Below are positions 7,987-18,092 of a stretch of DNA of 64,000 bases, piece by piece. The DNA lies in contig CAZCUF010000009.1 in assembly GCA_964502095.1 (NCBI GenBank), positions 78,645 to 142,644 on the forward strand, written 5' to 3'. The position numbers were made by a program, and so were the translations under genes. The stretch is from JACPVF01 sp964502095 (GTDB taxonomy: Bacteria > Chloroflexota > Anaerolineae > Anaerolineales > Villigracilaceae). Positions within the stretch are counted from its first letter, which is position 1. The number at the start of each line of letters is the position of its first letter. A model generated the notes under the pieces. The model did no database searches and had not been told where the DNA came from. It saw only the letters and a program-made list of their open reading frames with translations.

Positions 7987-10900
7987 ATGACATCCTCTTT
8001 GCCACAAAAGAATTATGCCCGTATCCCATTTACGTTAAAACTCCCCAATTTGATAGAAGTACAACTCGATTCATTCGAACGACTCAAGAAAGAAGGTCTT
8101 GGCGACCTCTTCCATGAGATCTCGCCGATTGAATCCTATAACAAAGGTATGAAGCTCTATTTCCCGAGCCGCAGTCCCGAGTCTCATCAATGGGGGCTCA
8201 AATATTGGTTCGGCGAACCCAAGCACAACATCGAGGAATGTGTCGAACGCGATCTGACTTATGCCAGCCCGCTGTATGTTTCTGTTTTGCTGGCCGGCCC
8301 CGACGTGCCGGAACCCATCAAGCAGGATATCTTTCTGGGCGACTTCCCAGAGATGACCGATAAAGGCACCTTCATTATTAATGGCACGGAACGCGTAGTC
8401 GTTTCGCAACTAATTCGCTCGCCGGGCGTTTATTTCGAGGCCCAACTTGATCGTTCAACGGGCCGCCCGCTGGCGATGGCCAAATTGATACCCGACCGCG
8501 GCGCGTGGATGGAGTTCGAGACCCGCAAATCGGATTACATTATTTTGAAGTTCAACCGCAAACGCACCGTGCCGATCACTGTGTTTTTGCGCGCGCTGGC
8601 CGCTGTCAATGACGGGATTAAAGATTCCCCGATTAAAACCGGAAGCGACGAAGAGATCCTATCCATATTTCAGGATGTGGATAACAATCCTGAACGGCTC
8701 TTCATTGCCTCGACTCTGAAACAGGAACCCGAATGGGATCTTTCCGGCGGACTCACTATCGCGGAAGCCGCGTTGATCGAGTTCTTCAAGAAGATGCGGC
8801 CCGGCGATCCCGCTACGCTGGACAATGCCCGGCAATTCCTGGAGGAACAGCTTTTCGATCAGCGCCATTACGATCTCGAGCGCGTCGGTCGCTATAAATT
8901 GAATCAGAAGCTCGACCAGAACATTCCAATTCCTCATCGCACTGTGACCAAATCGGATGTCATTCGGCTTATCCGCCGGATGATACAGATTAACAACCTC
9001 GTTGAACAGGCAGACGACATCGACCATCTCGGTAACCGCCGGGTCAAGACAGTGGGTGAGTTGATCCAAAACAAACTGCGAATCGGTCTGCGGCGCATGG
9101 AACGTGTGATCAAAGAACGCATGTCCATCCGCGATCAGGAACAATTATCGCCGGTGACTCTGGTTAATATCCGGCCGGTAGTGGCGGCTTTACGAGAGTT
9201 CTTTGGCTCCTCACAGCTTTCCCAGTTCATGGACCAGACGAACCCGTTGGCGGAGTTGCGGCATAAACGCACGCTTTCCGCGCTCGGCCCGGGTGGTTTA
9301 CGACGCGAGCGCGCCGGGTTCGACGTGCGCGATGTGCATCACTCTCACTATGGGCGCATCTGCCCGATTGAGACGCCTGAAGGCCCAAACATTGGTTTGA
9401 TTGGCCGCCTGGCTTCATTTGCGCGAGTGAATGAGTACGGCTTCATTGAAACGCCTTATCGCAGAGTTTTCAAAACCCTGCCTGCCGAGGACGAGCGGTT
9501 GATTGGCCGCGCTTTACGCGAAACCATTAAAGACCCGAAGACGGAAGAAGTCGTTTTCAAAGCCGGTGAACGAATCGATTCGAAGATGGCGAAGAAGCTT
9601 GCCAAATTCGGAATCGATGTGCCGATCCTTCCATTTGTGTCGAATCATATCGATCACCTCTCGGCAGACGCCGAAGATAAGTACGTGATCGCGCAGGCCA
9701 ATGCTCCGCTTACCGAAAACAATGAGTTCGTGCGCGAAAGAATTTCGTGCCGCTATCATTCGGGCTTTGTGTTCCAAACGCCGGAGACGGTGGATTACAT
9801 GGATGTGGCTCCGCATCAGGTGGTCGGTATCAGCGCCGCGTTGATTCCGTTCCTTGAGCATGACGACGCCAACCGCGCTTTGATGGGTTCGAATATGCAG
9901 GCGCAGGCGGTGCCGTTGGTGCGGCCTGAAATCCCGCTGGTTTCGACGGGCATGGAACATCATGCCGCGTTGGATTCCGGGCAGGTAGTGGTAGCGGAAG
10001 CGGACGGCGAGGTTATTTCGGTAACGGGCAGCCAGATCATCGTCAAGGAAAAGAAAGGCGGGCAACACCCGTATCAGTTACGCAAATATCAGCGTTCGAA
10101 TCAATCCACGTGCATCGACCAGCGTCCGTCGGTTGTCAAAGGGCAGGTGGTCAAGAAGGGCGATATCATCGCCGATTCTTCCTCGACCGAAAGCGGGCGC
10201 CTGGCCCTCGGCCAAAATGCAGTTGTGGCGTTCCTCTCATGGGAGGGCGGCAACTTCGAAGACGCGATCTTGATTTCTGAACGGCTTGTGCAGGAAGACC
10301 GCTTCACTTCGGTGCATATCGAGAAATATGAAGTGGAAGCGCGCGATACGAAGCTGGGTCCGGAAGAGATCACACGCGACATTCCCAATGTCGGCGAGGA
10401 CGCGATCAAAGACCTCGATGAGAGCGGCATTATCCGCATCGGCGCGGAAGTTGGCCCGAACGATATTTTGGTGGGCAAGATCACGCCGAAAGGCGAGAAG
10501 GAACTTACGCCCGAGGAAAGATTACTGCGGGCCATCTTTGGCGAAAAGTCGCGCGATGTGAAGGATACGTCCCTGCGGATGCCTCACGGTGAACGCGGCA
10601 AAGTGGTGGATGTCAAAGTTTTCACACGCGAAGATAACTCCGACCTTTCGGCTGGCGTGGATATGATGGTGCGCGTTTCTGTCGCTCAGCGCCGCAAGAT
10701 CACCGCGGGCGATAAAATGGCTGGCCGCCATGGAAACAAGGGTGTTGTCTCCAAAGTGGTGCCTGTTGAAGATATGCCGTTCCTTGAAGACGGCACGCCG
10801 GTTGACATCATCTTGAATCCGCTGGGTGTGCCGGGCCGCATGAACATCGGTCAGGTGTTGGAAGTGCACCTAGGCTGGGCCGCCAAACGACTTGGCTTCC

Positions 10901-11895
10901 GTGCTTTGACGCCGGTATTCGACGGCGCGAACGAGGAGCAGATTGAAGCCGAGCTGGCGCGCGCCTGGATTGTCGATCAGGCTTGGAAGGAAGCCGCGGA
11001 GCAAGCCTGGGTCTGGATCAAAGAGCAGGAATACGATCCGAATTCGATTCAGGATGACGACGAAGTCCGGCGGCTTTATTTGGAAGAGTATCTTGGCAAA
11101 CGCAAGTACAAAGTCATCGATCTGAACGATGTGGACTATGCGCGTTTTGCCAATGCCACGGAATGGCTGCGCGATCATGGGTATGAGCCTGAGCAGATTC
11201 TGGGCGACGAGGATCAGGTTGCGTTGCATGACGCCGAATCGGATCAGCAAACTATCCGTGCCTGCCTCCGTTTGTGGATGGAAGGCCTCGGTCACACGAA
11301 GAAAGTCTCCGATGAAAAAATCTTCGAGACGGCGCAGGAACTGGCGCGTTCTCAAAATCTGCCTTTGCCCATTCTTGGCAAACAGATGCTGCGCGACGGC
11401 AAGACCGGCCAACCCTATGATCAACCTGTAACGGTCGGCGTGATGACCATTCTCAAATTACATCATCTGGTTGAAGATAAAGTTCATGCGCGCTCCACAG
11501 GCCCGTATAGCTTGGTGACGCAACAACCGCTCGGCGGCAAGGCGCAATTCGGCGGTCAACGCTTCGGTGAGATGGAAGTATGGGCGCTCGAAGCCTATGG
11601 CGCGGCATATACGCTTCAGGAGATGCTGACGGTCAAATCGGATGATGTGCAGGGCCGCGTCAATACTTACGAGGCGATTGTCAAAGGCGAGCCAATCGAA
11701 GAGCCAAGTATCCCGGCCTCGTTCCGCGTGCTGGTCAAAGAACTGCAGAGTCTCGGCCTGGCTGTGGAAGCCGTCAATCAGGCTGGCGATGTTGTGCGCT
11801 TTGGCAAGGATGAAGAGAAACAACACCCACCCAGAATGGGAACCGGCTTGATGGAACTTGGCGAAAACATCATCGAAAAACGCGGCAAGTCTTGA
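7987..11895 (+). CDS. rpoB: DNA-directed RNA polymerase subunit beta
   Basis: A 1302-residue beta subunit. Conserved blocks run the full length, including the rifampicin region S-Q-L-S-Q-F-M-D-Q-T-N-P-L-A-E-L-R-H with L-S-A-L-G-P-G-G-L, and the C-terminal H-A-R-S-T-G-P-Y-S-L-V-T-Q-Q-P-L-G-G-K-A. Residues usually changed in rifampicin resistance (D, H, S) are wild type. Between D-G-A-N (~979) and L-R-D-G-K-T-G-Q-P (~1137) there are ~130 more residues than in Firmicute RpoB, a mostly charged, Trp-containing insertion. GGAGAGAAGGA precedes the ATG. The gene has its own promoter and a strong terminator. rpoC, its normal partner, does not follow. Confidence 0.98.
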   Translation: MTSSLPQKNYARIPFTLKLPNLIEVQLDSFERLKKEGLGDLFHEISPIESYNKGMKLYFPSRSPESHQWGLKYWFGEPKHNIEECVERDLTYASPLYVSVLLAGPDVPEPIKQDIFLGDFPEMTDKGTFIINGTERVVVSQLIRSPGVYFEAQLDRSTGRPLAMAKLIPDRGAWMEFETRKSDYIILKFNRKRTVPITVFLRALAAVNDGIKDSPIKTGSDEEILSIFQDVDNNPERLFIASTLKQEPEWDLSGGLTIAEAALIEFFKKMRPGDPATLDNARQFLEEQLFDQRHYDLERVGRYKLNQKLDQNIPIPHRTVTKSDVIRLIRRMIQINNLVEQADDIDHLGNRRVKTVGELIQNKLRIGLRRMERVIKERMSIRDQEQLSPVTLVNIRPVVAALREFFGSSQLSQFMDQTNPLAELRHKRTLSALGPGGLRRERAGFDVRDVHHSHYGRICPIETPEGPNIGLIGRLASFARVNEYGFIETPYRRVFKTLPAEDERLIGRALRETIKDPKTEEVVFKAGERIDSKMAKKLAKFGIDVPILPFVSNHIDHLSADAEDKYVIAQANAPLTENNEFVRERISCRYHSGFVFQTPETVDYMDVAPHQVVGISAALIPFLEHDDANRALMGSNMQAQAVPLVRPEIPLVSTGMEHHAALDSGQVVVAEADGEVISVTGSQIIVKEKKGGQHPYQLRKYQRSNQSTCIDQRPSVVKGQVVKKGDIIADSSSTESGRLALGQNAVVAFLSWEGGNFEDAILISERLVQEDRFTSVHIEKYEVEARDTKLGPEEITRDIPNVGEDAIKDLDESGIIRIGAEVGPNDILVGKITPKGEKELTPEERLLRAIFGEKSRDVKDTSLRMPHGERGKVVDVKVFTREDNSDLSAGVDMMVRVSVAQRRKITAGDKMAGRHGNKGVVSKVVPVEDMPFLEDGTPVDIILNPLGVPGRMNIGQVLEVHLGWAAKRLGFRALTPVFDGANEEQIEAELARAWIVDQAWKEAAEQAWVWIKEQEYDPNSIQDDDEVRRLYLEEYLGKRKYKVIDLNDVDYARFANATEWLRDHGYEPEQILGDEDQVALHDAESDQQTIRACLRLWMEGLGHTKKVSDEKIFETAQELARSQNLPLPILGKQMLRDGKTGQPYDQPVTVGVMTILKLHHLVEDKVHARSTGPYSLVTQQPLGGKAQFGGQRFGEMEVWALEAYGAAYTLQEMLTVKSDDVQGRVNTYEAIVKGEPIEEPSIPASFRVLVKELQSLGLAVEAVNQAGDVVRFGKDEEKQHPPRMGTGLMELGENIIEKRGKS

Positions 11896-11931
11896 CGTGA
11901 ACATGGCGGCATGATAGAATAATCAGCCGTT

Positions 11932-11961
11932 GCCCATAAATGGGCGGCATAAACCCCGCCC
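11932..11961 (+). promoter_or_regulatory. Two mutually exclusive small stems between rpoB and rpsL
   Basis: GCCCAT (11932-11937) can pair with ATGGGC (11940-11945). Alternatively GGGCGG (11942-11947) can pair with CCGCCC (11956-11961). The two stems share bases 11942-11945, so only one can form at a time. They lie just upstream of the rpoB-rpsL terminator and could switch its use, but no regulator or ligand is indicated. Confidence 0.3.
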
Positions 11962-11981
11962 TTCATCAGCATGGCAGCTAC

Positions 11982-12021
11982 AAATGAGGCCGTCATTTTG
12001 AATCTGATGGCCTCATTTTTT
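11982..12021 (+). terminator. Strong rho-independent terminator between rpoB and rpsL
   Basis: AAATGAGGCC (11982-11991) pairs perfectly with GGCCTCATTT (12009-12018). The stem extends inward by four more pairs including one G-U, and is followed by six T (12016-12021). It should end most rpoB transcripts. No convincing promoter fits in the 40 bases before rpsL, so rpsL may depend on readthrough; the element may work as an attenuator. Confidence 0.85.
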
Positions 12022-12061
12022 GCGACAGTCTTTATGAAAGAATTTGTAATCGGAGGCGAAG

Positions 12062-12478
12062 GTGCCGACAATTAATCAGATGGTCCGCAAGGGCCGTAAG
12101 AGTAAGAAAGTCAAAAGCAAGGCTCCGGCTCTGCAGTACACGTTGAATTCGTACAAACAGCGCCGCGTTCGCCAGGATAAAGGCGCGCCTCAAAAGCGCG
12201 GCGTGTGCACTGTGGTGCGCACGATGACTCCCAAGAAACCGAATTCGGCATTGCGTAAGATTGCGCGCGTGCGTTTGAGTAACGGTATTGAAGTCACGGC
12301 TTACATTCCCGGCGAAGGCCATCAACTGCAGGAGCACTCTGTGGTGCTGGTGCGCGGGGGCCGCGTGAAAGACCTTCCTGGTGTTCGTTATCATATTGTA
12401 CGCGGGTCACTCGATACGACCGGCGTGGCCAATCGCAAGCAGGCCCGTTCCAAGTACGGCGCGAAGCGTCCGAAGTAG
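12062..12478 (+). CDS. rpsL: 30S ribosomal protein S12
   Basis: A 138-residue S12. It contains P-T-I-N-Q-M-V-R-K-G-R at the N-terminus, T-P-K-K-P-N-S-A-L-R-K and G-G-R-V-K-D-L-P-G-V-R-Y-H, with both lysines that are mutated in streptomycin resistance intact. S12 guards decoding accuracy in the A site. The start is a GTG with GGAGGCGA just upstream. It is the first gene of the str block, and rpsG follows after 18 bases. Confidence 0.98.
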   Translation: MPTINQMVRKGRKSKKVKSKAPALQYTLNSYKQRRVRQDKGAPQKRGVCTVVRTMTPKKPNSALRKIARVRLSNGIEVTAYIPGEGHQLQEHSVVLVRGGRVKDLPGVRYHIVRGSLDTTGVANRKQARSKYGAKRPK

Positions 12479-12496
12479 TCCGTAGGGAGAAGTTGA

Positions 12497-12964
12497 ATGC
12501 GTAGAGCAAAACCTGAGCAGAGAGAAATCCTTCCCGATATCCGCTACAACAGTATTCATGTTCAAACCATGGTACAGCACGTGCTCAAGCGCGGCAAGAA
12601 GAGTACCGCGATTGGTTTGATCTATGATGCCATGGATTTGATCAAGGAGCGCACTCAAAAGAATGCGCTCGAAGTGTTCGATGCCGCGCTGAAGAACGTC
12701 GGCCCCATGATGGAAGTCCGCCCGCGGCGCGTAGGCGGCGCGACCTATCAGGTGCCGATGGAAGTTTCGACCGCCCGCCGCACGACGCTGGCCATCCGCT
12801 GGATTTTGGCCGCCGCGCACGAACGTTCGGGGCAGTCGTTCTCCGACAAGCTGGCTTCGGAATTGATCGATGCATCCAATGAAACAGGCTCTGCGATCCG
12901 CAAGCGCGATGAAACACATAAGATGGCGGAGGCCAACCGGGCCTTCTCGCATTATCGTATCTGA
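12497..12964 (+). CDS. rpsG: 30S ribosomal protein S7
   Basis: A 155-residue S7, the assembly initiator of the 30S head. It begins MRRAKPEQREILPD and contains R-P-R-R-V-G-G-A-T-Y-Q-V-P, the 16S-binding beta-hairpin region, and a K-R-D-E-T-H-K-M-A-E-A-N-R-A-F-S-H tail. GGAGAAG lies before the ATG. The order rpsL-rpsG-fusA-tuf is the classic str operon. In E. coli S7 represses this operon through the rpsL-rpsG spacer, but the 18-base spacer here is too short for the same structure. Confidence 0.98.
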   Translation: MRRAKPEQREILPDIRYNSIHVQTMVQHVLKRGKKSTAIGLIYDAMDLIKERTQKNALEVFDAALKNVGPMMEVRPRRVGGATYQVPMEVSTARRTTLAIRWILAAAHERSGQSFSDKLASELIDASNETGSAIRKRDETHKMAEANRAFSHYRI

Positions 12965-13008
12965 AAAGGTTTGCACCTTAATAATACAGAATAGGGTTGT
13001 TTAATTAA

Positions 13009-15081
13009 ATGGCACGCGTTTTTCCGCTGGATAAATACCGAAATATAGGGATCATCGCCCACATCGACGCCGGCAAGACCACGACGACCGAGCGTATTAT
13101 GTTTTACACCGGCAAGACTCATCGCATCGGCTCCGTGGATAATGGGACGACCGTAACCGATTGGATGGTTCAGGAACGCGAACGCGGAATCACGATCGTG
13201 TCTGCGGCCGTTTCAGCGGAATGGAAGGGTTACCCAATCAACCTGATCGACACTCCCGGGCACATCGATTTCACCGCCGAAGTACAGCGTTCCCTGCGCG
13301 TCCTTGACGGCGGGGTGGTGGTGTTCGATGCCGTACAGGGCGTGGAACCGCAAAGCGAAACCGTCTGGCGTCAGGCAGACCGCTATGGGGTGCCGCGCAT
13401 TTGCTTTGTCAATAAGATGGATCGCGTCGGCGCTTCCTATGAGCGCACGATCGAAAGCATCAAAGACCGCCTCGGCGCGAATCCGATCCCGATGCAGTTG
13501 CCTCTCGGATTTGAAGCTTCATTTAAAGGCGCGGTCGATCTGTTGACTATGACCGCGACAGTCTGGGAAGATGACCTGGGCAAAGAACCGAAGATTATTG
13601 AGGTTCCCGCCGACTTAAAAGAGGCGGCCAAGGAAGCACGCGCTCAGATTGTTGAGAAAATTGCCGAACTTGACGAAGATTTGACGTTGAAGTATCTGGA
13701 AGGCCATGAAATTTCAGTTGACGAGCTCAAAGCGGCACTCCGCAAGGCTATCATTGGAAATAAGGCTACGGCAGTCTTCTGCGGCTCCTCCCTTAAGAAC
13801 AAAGGCGTTCAGGTGCTTCTGGATGCAGTTATTGATTATCTGCCTTCGCCGTTGGATATTCCCCCGGTCACGGCTATGGAACCGGGAAATCCCGAGAATC
13901 AATTCGAGCTTCCGGTCCAGGACGATGCTCCTTTGAGCGCGCTGGTCTTCAAGATCGTGACCGATCCGTATGTTGGCCGGCTGGCTTATTTTCGCGTGTA
14001 TTCGGGCGTGGTGAGTCAGGGCCAGAGTGTTTTGAACAGCACCAAAGGCAAGAAAGAACGGATTGGCCGCCTGATCCGAATGCATGCCGATCATCGTGAA
14101 GATATAACGGAAGTACGCACAGGCGATATCGGCGCGGTGCTGGGCTTCAAGGAAACCTTTACCGGTGACACGCTCTGCGATAACAAAGCCCTGGTCTTGG
14201 AAAGCATCTCTTTCCCTGAACCTGTGATCTCGATCGCGATCGAACCGAAGAGTTCGGCTGACCAGGATAAGATGGGCGAAGCCCTTCGCAAACTCGCTGA
14301 AGAGGATCCGACGTTTCGGGTCAATTCTGATGAAAATACCGGCCAGACCATCATCCGTGGTATGGGCGAGCTTCATCTGGATGTTATCGTCGACCGATTA
14401 CTGCGCGAGTTCAAGATTCAGGCCAATGTCGGCGCGCCGCGGGTGGCTTACCGCGAATCGATCACCAAATTTGTGAAAGAAATCAATTACAAGTACGCCA
14501 AGCAATCCGGCGGACGCGGTCAGTATGGTCATGTGGTCTTCTCGCTCGAACCGGGGGATCGCGGCAGCGGCGTTGTGTTCGAGAATAAGATTGTCGGCGG
14601 CAAGATTCCGCGAGAATATATCCCGGCGGTGGAAAAGGGCGTGCGCGAAGCCGCGGATGGCGGCGTCATGGCCGGGTATCCGGTCACCGATTTGAAAGTC
14701 ACCTTGTTCGACGGTTCCTTCCATGAAGTTGACTCGAGCGAAATGGCTTTCAAGATGGCCGCTTCGATAGGCTTCAAAGAAGGTGTTCAAAAAGGCGGCC
14801 CTATTCTGCTTGAGCCTATGATGAAGGTCGAGATCGTTGCGCCGGAGGAATATCTCGGCGATGTTATGGGCCAGATCAACAGCCGCCGCGGCATGATTCA
14901 GGGAGTTGACGTTCGCCCGGGAAATGCACAAGCAGTGCGGGCCATGGTCCCGCTGGCGGAAATGTTCGGGTACGCGACCCAATTGCGTTCCGCCACACAG
15001 GGCCGCGGCGTATTCAGTATGGAATTTGACCACTATGCGCCTGTGTCGCAATCTGTGGCAGAAGAACTTTTGAAGGCATAA
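13009..15081 (+). CDS. fusA: Elongation factor G
   Basis: A 690-residue translocase GTPase. G1 A-H-I-D-A-G-K-T-T-T lies at ~17-26, followed by R-G-I-T-I, D-T-P-G-H and N-K-M-D, then domains II-V ending near Y-A-T-Q-L-R-S-A-T-Q-G-R-G. All G-motifs are complete, so it is the translocation-type factor rather than a paralogue. It drives tRNA-mRNA movement after peptide transfer. It follows rpsG by 44 bases and precedes tuf by 31. Confidence 0.98.
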   Translation: MARVFPLDKYRNIGIIAHIDAGKTTTTERIMFYTGKTHRIGSVDNGTTVTDWMVQERERGITIVSAAVSAEWKGYPINLIDTPGHIDFTAEVQRSLRVLDGGVVVFDAVQGVEPQSETVWRQADRYGVPRICFVNKMDRVGASYERTIESIKDRLGANPIPMQLPLGFEASFKGAVDLLTMTATVWEDDLGKEPKIIEVPADLKEAAKEARAQIVEKIAELDEDLTLKYLEGHEISVDELKAALRKAIIGNKATAVFCGSSLKNKGVQVLLDAVIDYLPSPLDIPPVTAMEPGNPENQFELPVQDDAPLSALVFKIVTDPYVGRLAYFRVYSGVVSQGQSVLNSTKGKKERIGRLIRMHADHREDITEVRTGDIGAVLGFKETFTGDTLCDNKALVLESISFPEPVISIAIEPKSSADQDKMGEALRKLAEEDPTFRVNSDENTGQTIIRGMGELHLDVIVDRLLREFKIQANVGAPRVAYRESITKFVKEINYKYAKQSGGRGQYGHVVFSLEPGDRGSGVVFENKIVGGKIPREYIPAVEKGVREAADGGVMAGYPVTDLKVTLFDGSFHEVDSSEMAFKMAASIGFKEGVQKGGPILLEPMMKVEIVAPEEYLGDVMGQINSRRGMIQGVDVRPGNAQAVRAMVPLAEMFGYATQLRSATQGRGVFSMEFDHYAPVSQSVAEELLKA

Positions 15082-15112
15082 GTTTTCTTTCATCATTAAG
15101 GAGAAGAATTAC

Positions 15113-16315
<1,203 letters not shown>

Positions 16316-16322
16316 GCGACAC

Positions 16323-16631
16323 ATGGCCAAGCAGAAGATCCGCATCCGTTTGAAAGCTTACGATCACCGCGTACTCGACCAATCCGCCAAACGGATTGTC
16401 GAAACAGCCGAACGCACTGGCGCCCATGTAGTCGGGCCCGTGCCCTTGCCAACCAGAACGGAACGATTTACAATACGGCGCTCGACTTTCATAGATAAAG
16501 ACTCACACGAGCACTTTGAAATTCGCACCCATAATCGTTTGATCGATGTCCTCGATCCCGATTCAAAAACAATCGATATGCTGATGCGTTTGAATCTTCC
16601 AGCAGGCGTGGATATCGAGATCAAAATCTAG
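16323..16631 (+). CDS. rpsJ: 30S ribosomal protein S10
   Basis: A 102-residue S10 beginning MAKQKIRIRLKAYDHRVLDQ and containing G-P-V-P-L-P-T-R and D-V-L-D-P-D-S-K-T-I-D. It is part of the 30S head and a NusE homologue in antitermination. I start at ATG 16323, 7 bases after the tuf stop; an upstream in-frame ATG lies inside tuf and adds non-conserved residues. It is separated from the rest of the S10 block by an unusually long, structured spacer. Confidence 0.97.
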   Translation: MAKQKIRIRLKAYDHRVLDQSAKRIVETAERTGAHVVGPVPLPTRTERFTIRRSTFIDKDSHEHFEIRTHNRLIDVLDPDSKTIDMLMRLNLPAGVDIEIKI

Positions 16632-16806
16632 TCGATAAATTCAACGTTTTGTTGAATTTGGAGAGGCAATGCAAGAGCGGGTCCATGAGAGCGGACCAGG
16701 AATAAACGCTTCACTCTCGACCCTCTGACTGCGTTGCGCGGAGATGATGCGGCCGAAGCCCCGGCTGGCAGTCTCGTCAATACAATTTTGAAGGAGAATA
16801 TAAAGT
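16632..16806 (+). promoter_or_regulatory. Structured spacer between rpsJ and rplC, candidate r-protein leader
   Basis: This 175-base gap stands out in an operon where most spacers are under 30 bases. It holds a perfect 9-bp A/T-rich stem (AAATTCAAC 16637-16645 with GTTGAATTT 16651-16659). It also has a long-range GACTGC/GCAGTC pairing (16727-16732 with 16768-16773) that encloses a GCCG/CGGC hairpin (16752-16765). There is no terminal T-run. It could be an autoregulatory site for L3/L4 or an RNA-processing site. I see no clear promoter. Confidence 0.45.
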
Positions 16807-17436
16807 ATGTTGAAAGGGCTAATTGGAAAGAAGATCGGCATGACCCAGATCTTCGATGAGCAGGGTGTCGCCTATCCGGTGACAGTCATCGAAGCTGGGC
16901 CATGTTACGTTACCCAGGTACGCGAGCCTCAAAGGGAAGGCTATTCGGCTGTGCAGTTGGGCTTTAGTGAGGTCAATCCCAAACGGTTGACGGGCGGTCA
17001 GTTGGGTCACCTCAAAACGAGCGAACTTCCCCCTCTCCGTTTTCTGCGTGAGTTCCGCGCGAAAGAACATGAATTGAAAGTCGGCGACAAGGTCACAGTG
17101 GATGTCTTTGCCGTGGGCGAACGCGTAGATGTGATCGGCGTGAGCAAGGGCAAAGGCTTTGCCGGCGCGGTGAAACGCCATCACTTCCACGGCATGAACG
17201 CCACGCACGGCACCTCCGACCGCAACCGCGCGCCCGGCTCGCGCGGCTCCGGCACAACCCCCGGCCGCGTGTATAAAGGCGCGCGCGGCGCAGGTCACAT
17301 GGGGCTGGACCGCGTGACATCGCAGAATTTGAAGGTCGTCATGGTGGATGCGGAGCGCAATTTGCTCGGTGTGCACGGCGCGGTGCCGGGGCCGAAAGGC
17401 GGCCTGATTCTGATCAAGGAGGCGCGCAAGCAATAG
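16807..17436 (+). CDS. rplC: 50S ribosomal protein L3
   Basis: A 209-residue L3 with the N-terminal L-I-G-K-K-I-G-M-T-Q-I-F-D and the central G-K-G-F-A-G-A-V-K-R-H-H-F-x-G loop that reaches the peptidyl transferase centre. AAGGAG precedes the ATG. L3 binds 23S rRNA early in assembly. It follows the structured spacer and starts the tightly packed part of the S10 block; rplD starts 17 bases later. Confidence 0.98.
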   Translation: MLKGLIGKKIGMTQIFDEQGVAYPVTVIEAGPCYVTQVREPQREGYSAVQLGFSEVNPKRLTGGQLGHLKTSELPPLRFLREFRAKEHELKVGDKVTVDVFAVGERVDVIGVSKGKGFAGAVKRHHFHGMNATHGTSDRNRAPGSRGSGTTPGRVYKGARGAGHMGLDRVTSQNLKVVMVDAERNLLGVHGAVPGPKGGLILIKEARKQ

Positions 17437-17453
17437 GCGCGCGTGGATTAATC

Positions 17454-18083
17454 ATGAAGGTAGACATTTTCAACGTGGAAGGCAAGAAACTGCGCGAGAT
17501 CGAATTGCCCGCGAAAGTTTTCGAAGCCCCGATCAATGTAGACTTGATGCATCAAGCCTATATGCGCCAGATGGCGAATGCCCGCCTCGGTACGCATGAG
17601 ACCAAGACGCGCTCCGAAGTGGCTGGCGGCGGCCGCAAACCGTGGAAACAAAAAGGAACCGGTCGCGCCCGTCAGGGGTCGAGGCGCGCTGCGCAATGGG
17701 TGGGCGGCGGCCGCATCCATACCCCGCACGTCCGCAGTTATGAACAGCGTATGCCGAAGAAGATGCGCCAGGCGGCGTTGCGCTCTGCCCTGAGCGCCAA
17801 AGCTTCAGAAGCCGGAATCGTCGTGGTGGATGAACTTAATTTCGAAAAACCCAAAACCAGGTTCATGGTGGATGCGCTGAGCAATCTGGTCGGCGACGCC
17901 AGCGCGCTGGTGTTGATGCCCGAAAAGGATCAGGCTTACGAAAACGTGGTTCGTTGTTCCAGCAATATCGAAGATGCCAAGATTCTATTGGCCGGTTATG
18001 TGAACGTCCGTGATGTGCTGGGTTATGAAAAAGTTATTTTGCCGCTCAAGACACTGGATGTGTTGAGCGCCCACCTGGGATAG
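17454..18083 (+). CDS. rplD: 50S ribosomal protein L4
   Basis: A 209-residue L4. It has the long exit-tunnel loop with T-R-S-E-V-A-G-G-G-R-K-P-W-x-Q-K-G-T-G-R-A-R-Q-G-S and W-x-G-G-G-R-x-x-x-P. The C-terminal half carries the typical V-D-A-L-S-N-L region. L4 is a known S10-operon repressor in E. coli, which makes the structured spacer before rplC worth testing. There is no strong Shine-Dalgarno site, so it is probably coupled to rplC. Confidence 0.98.
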   Translation: MKVDIFNVEGKKLREIELPAKVFEAPINVDLMHQAYMRQMANARLGTHETKTRSEVAGGGRKPWKQKGTGRARQGSRRAAQWVGGGRIHTPHVRSYEQRMPKKMRQAALRSALSAKASEAGIVVVDELNFEKPKTRFMVDALSNLVGDASALVLMPEKDQAYENVVRCSSNIEDAKILLAGYVNVRDVLGYEKVILPLKTLDVLSAHLG

Positions 18084-18092
18084 GAGACAGAG

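Noticed and set aside
9514..10068. Minus-strand frames inside rpoB.
   Set aside because: They are shadows of a highly conserved plus-strand gene, without own start signals.
12020..12050. Promoter TTGCGA-19-TGTAAT before rpsL.
   Set aside because: Spacing is too long, and the transcript start would fall at the GTG and remove the ribosome site.
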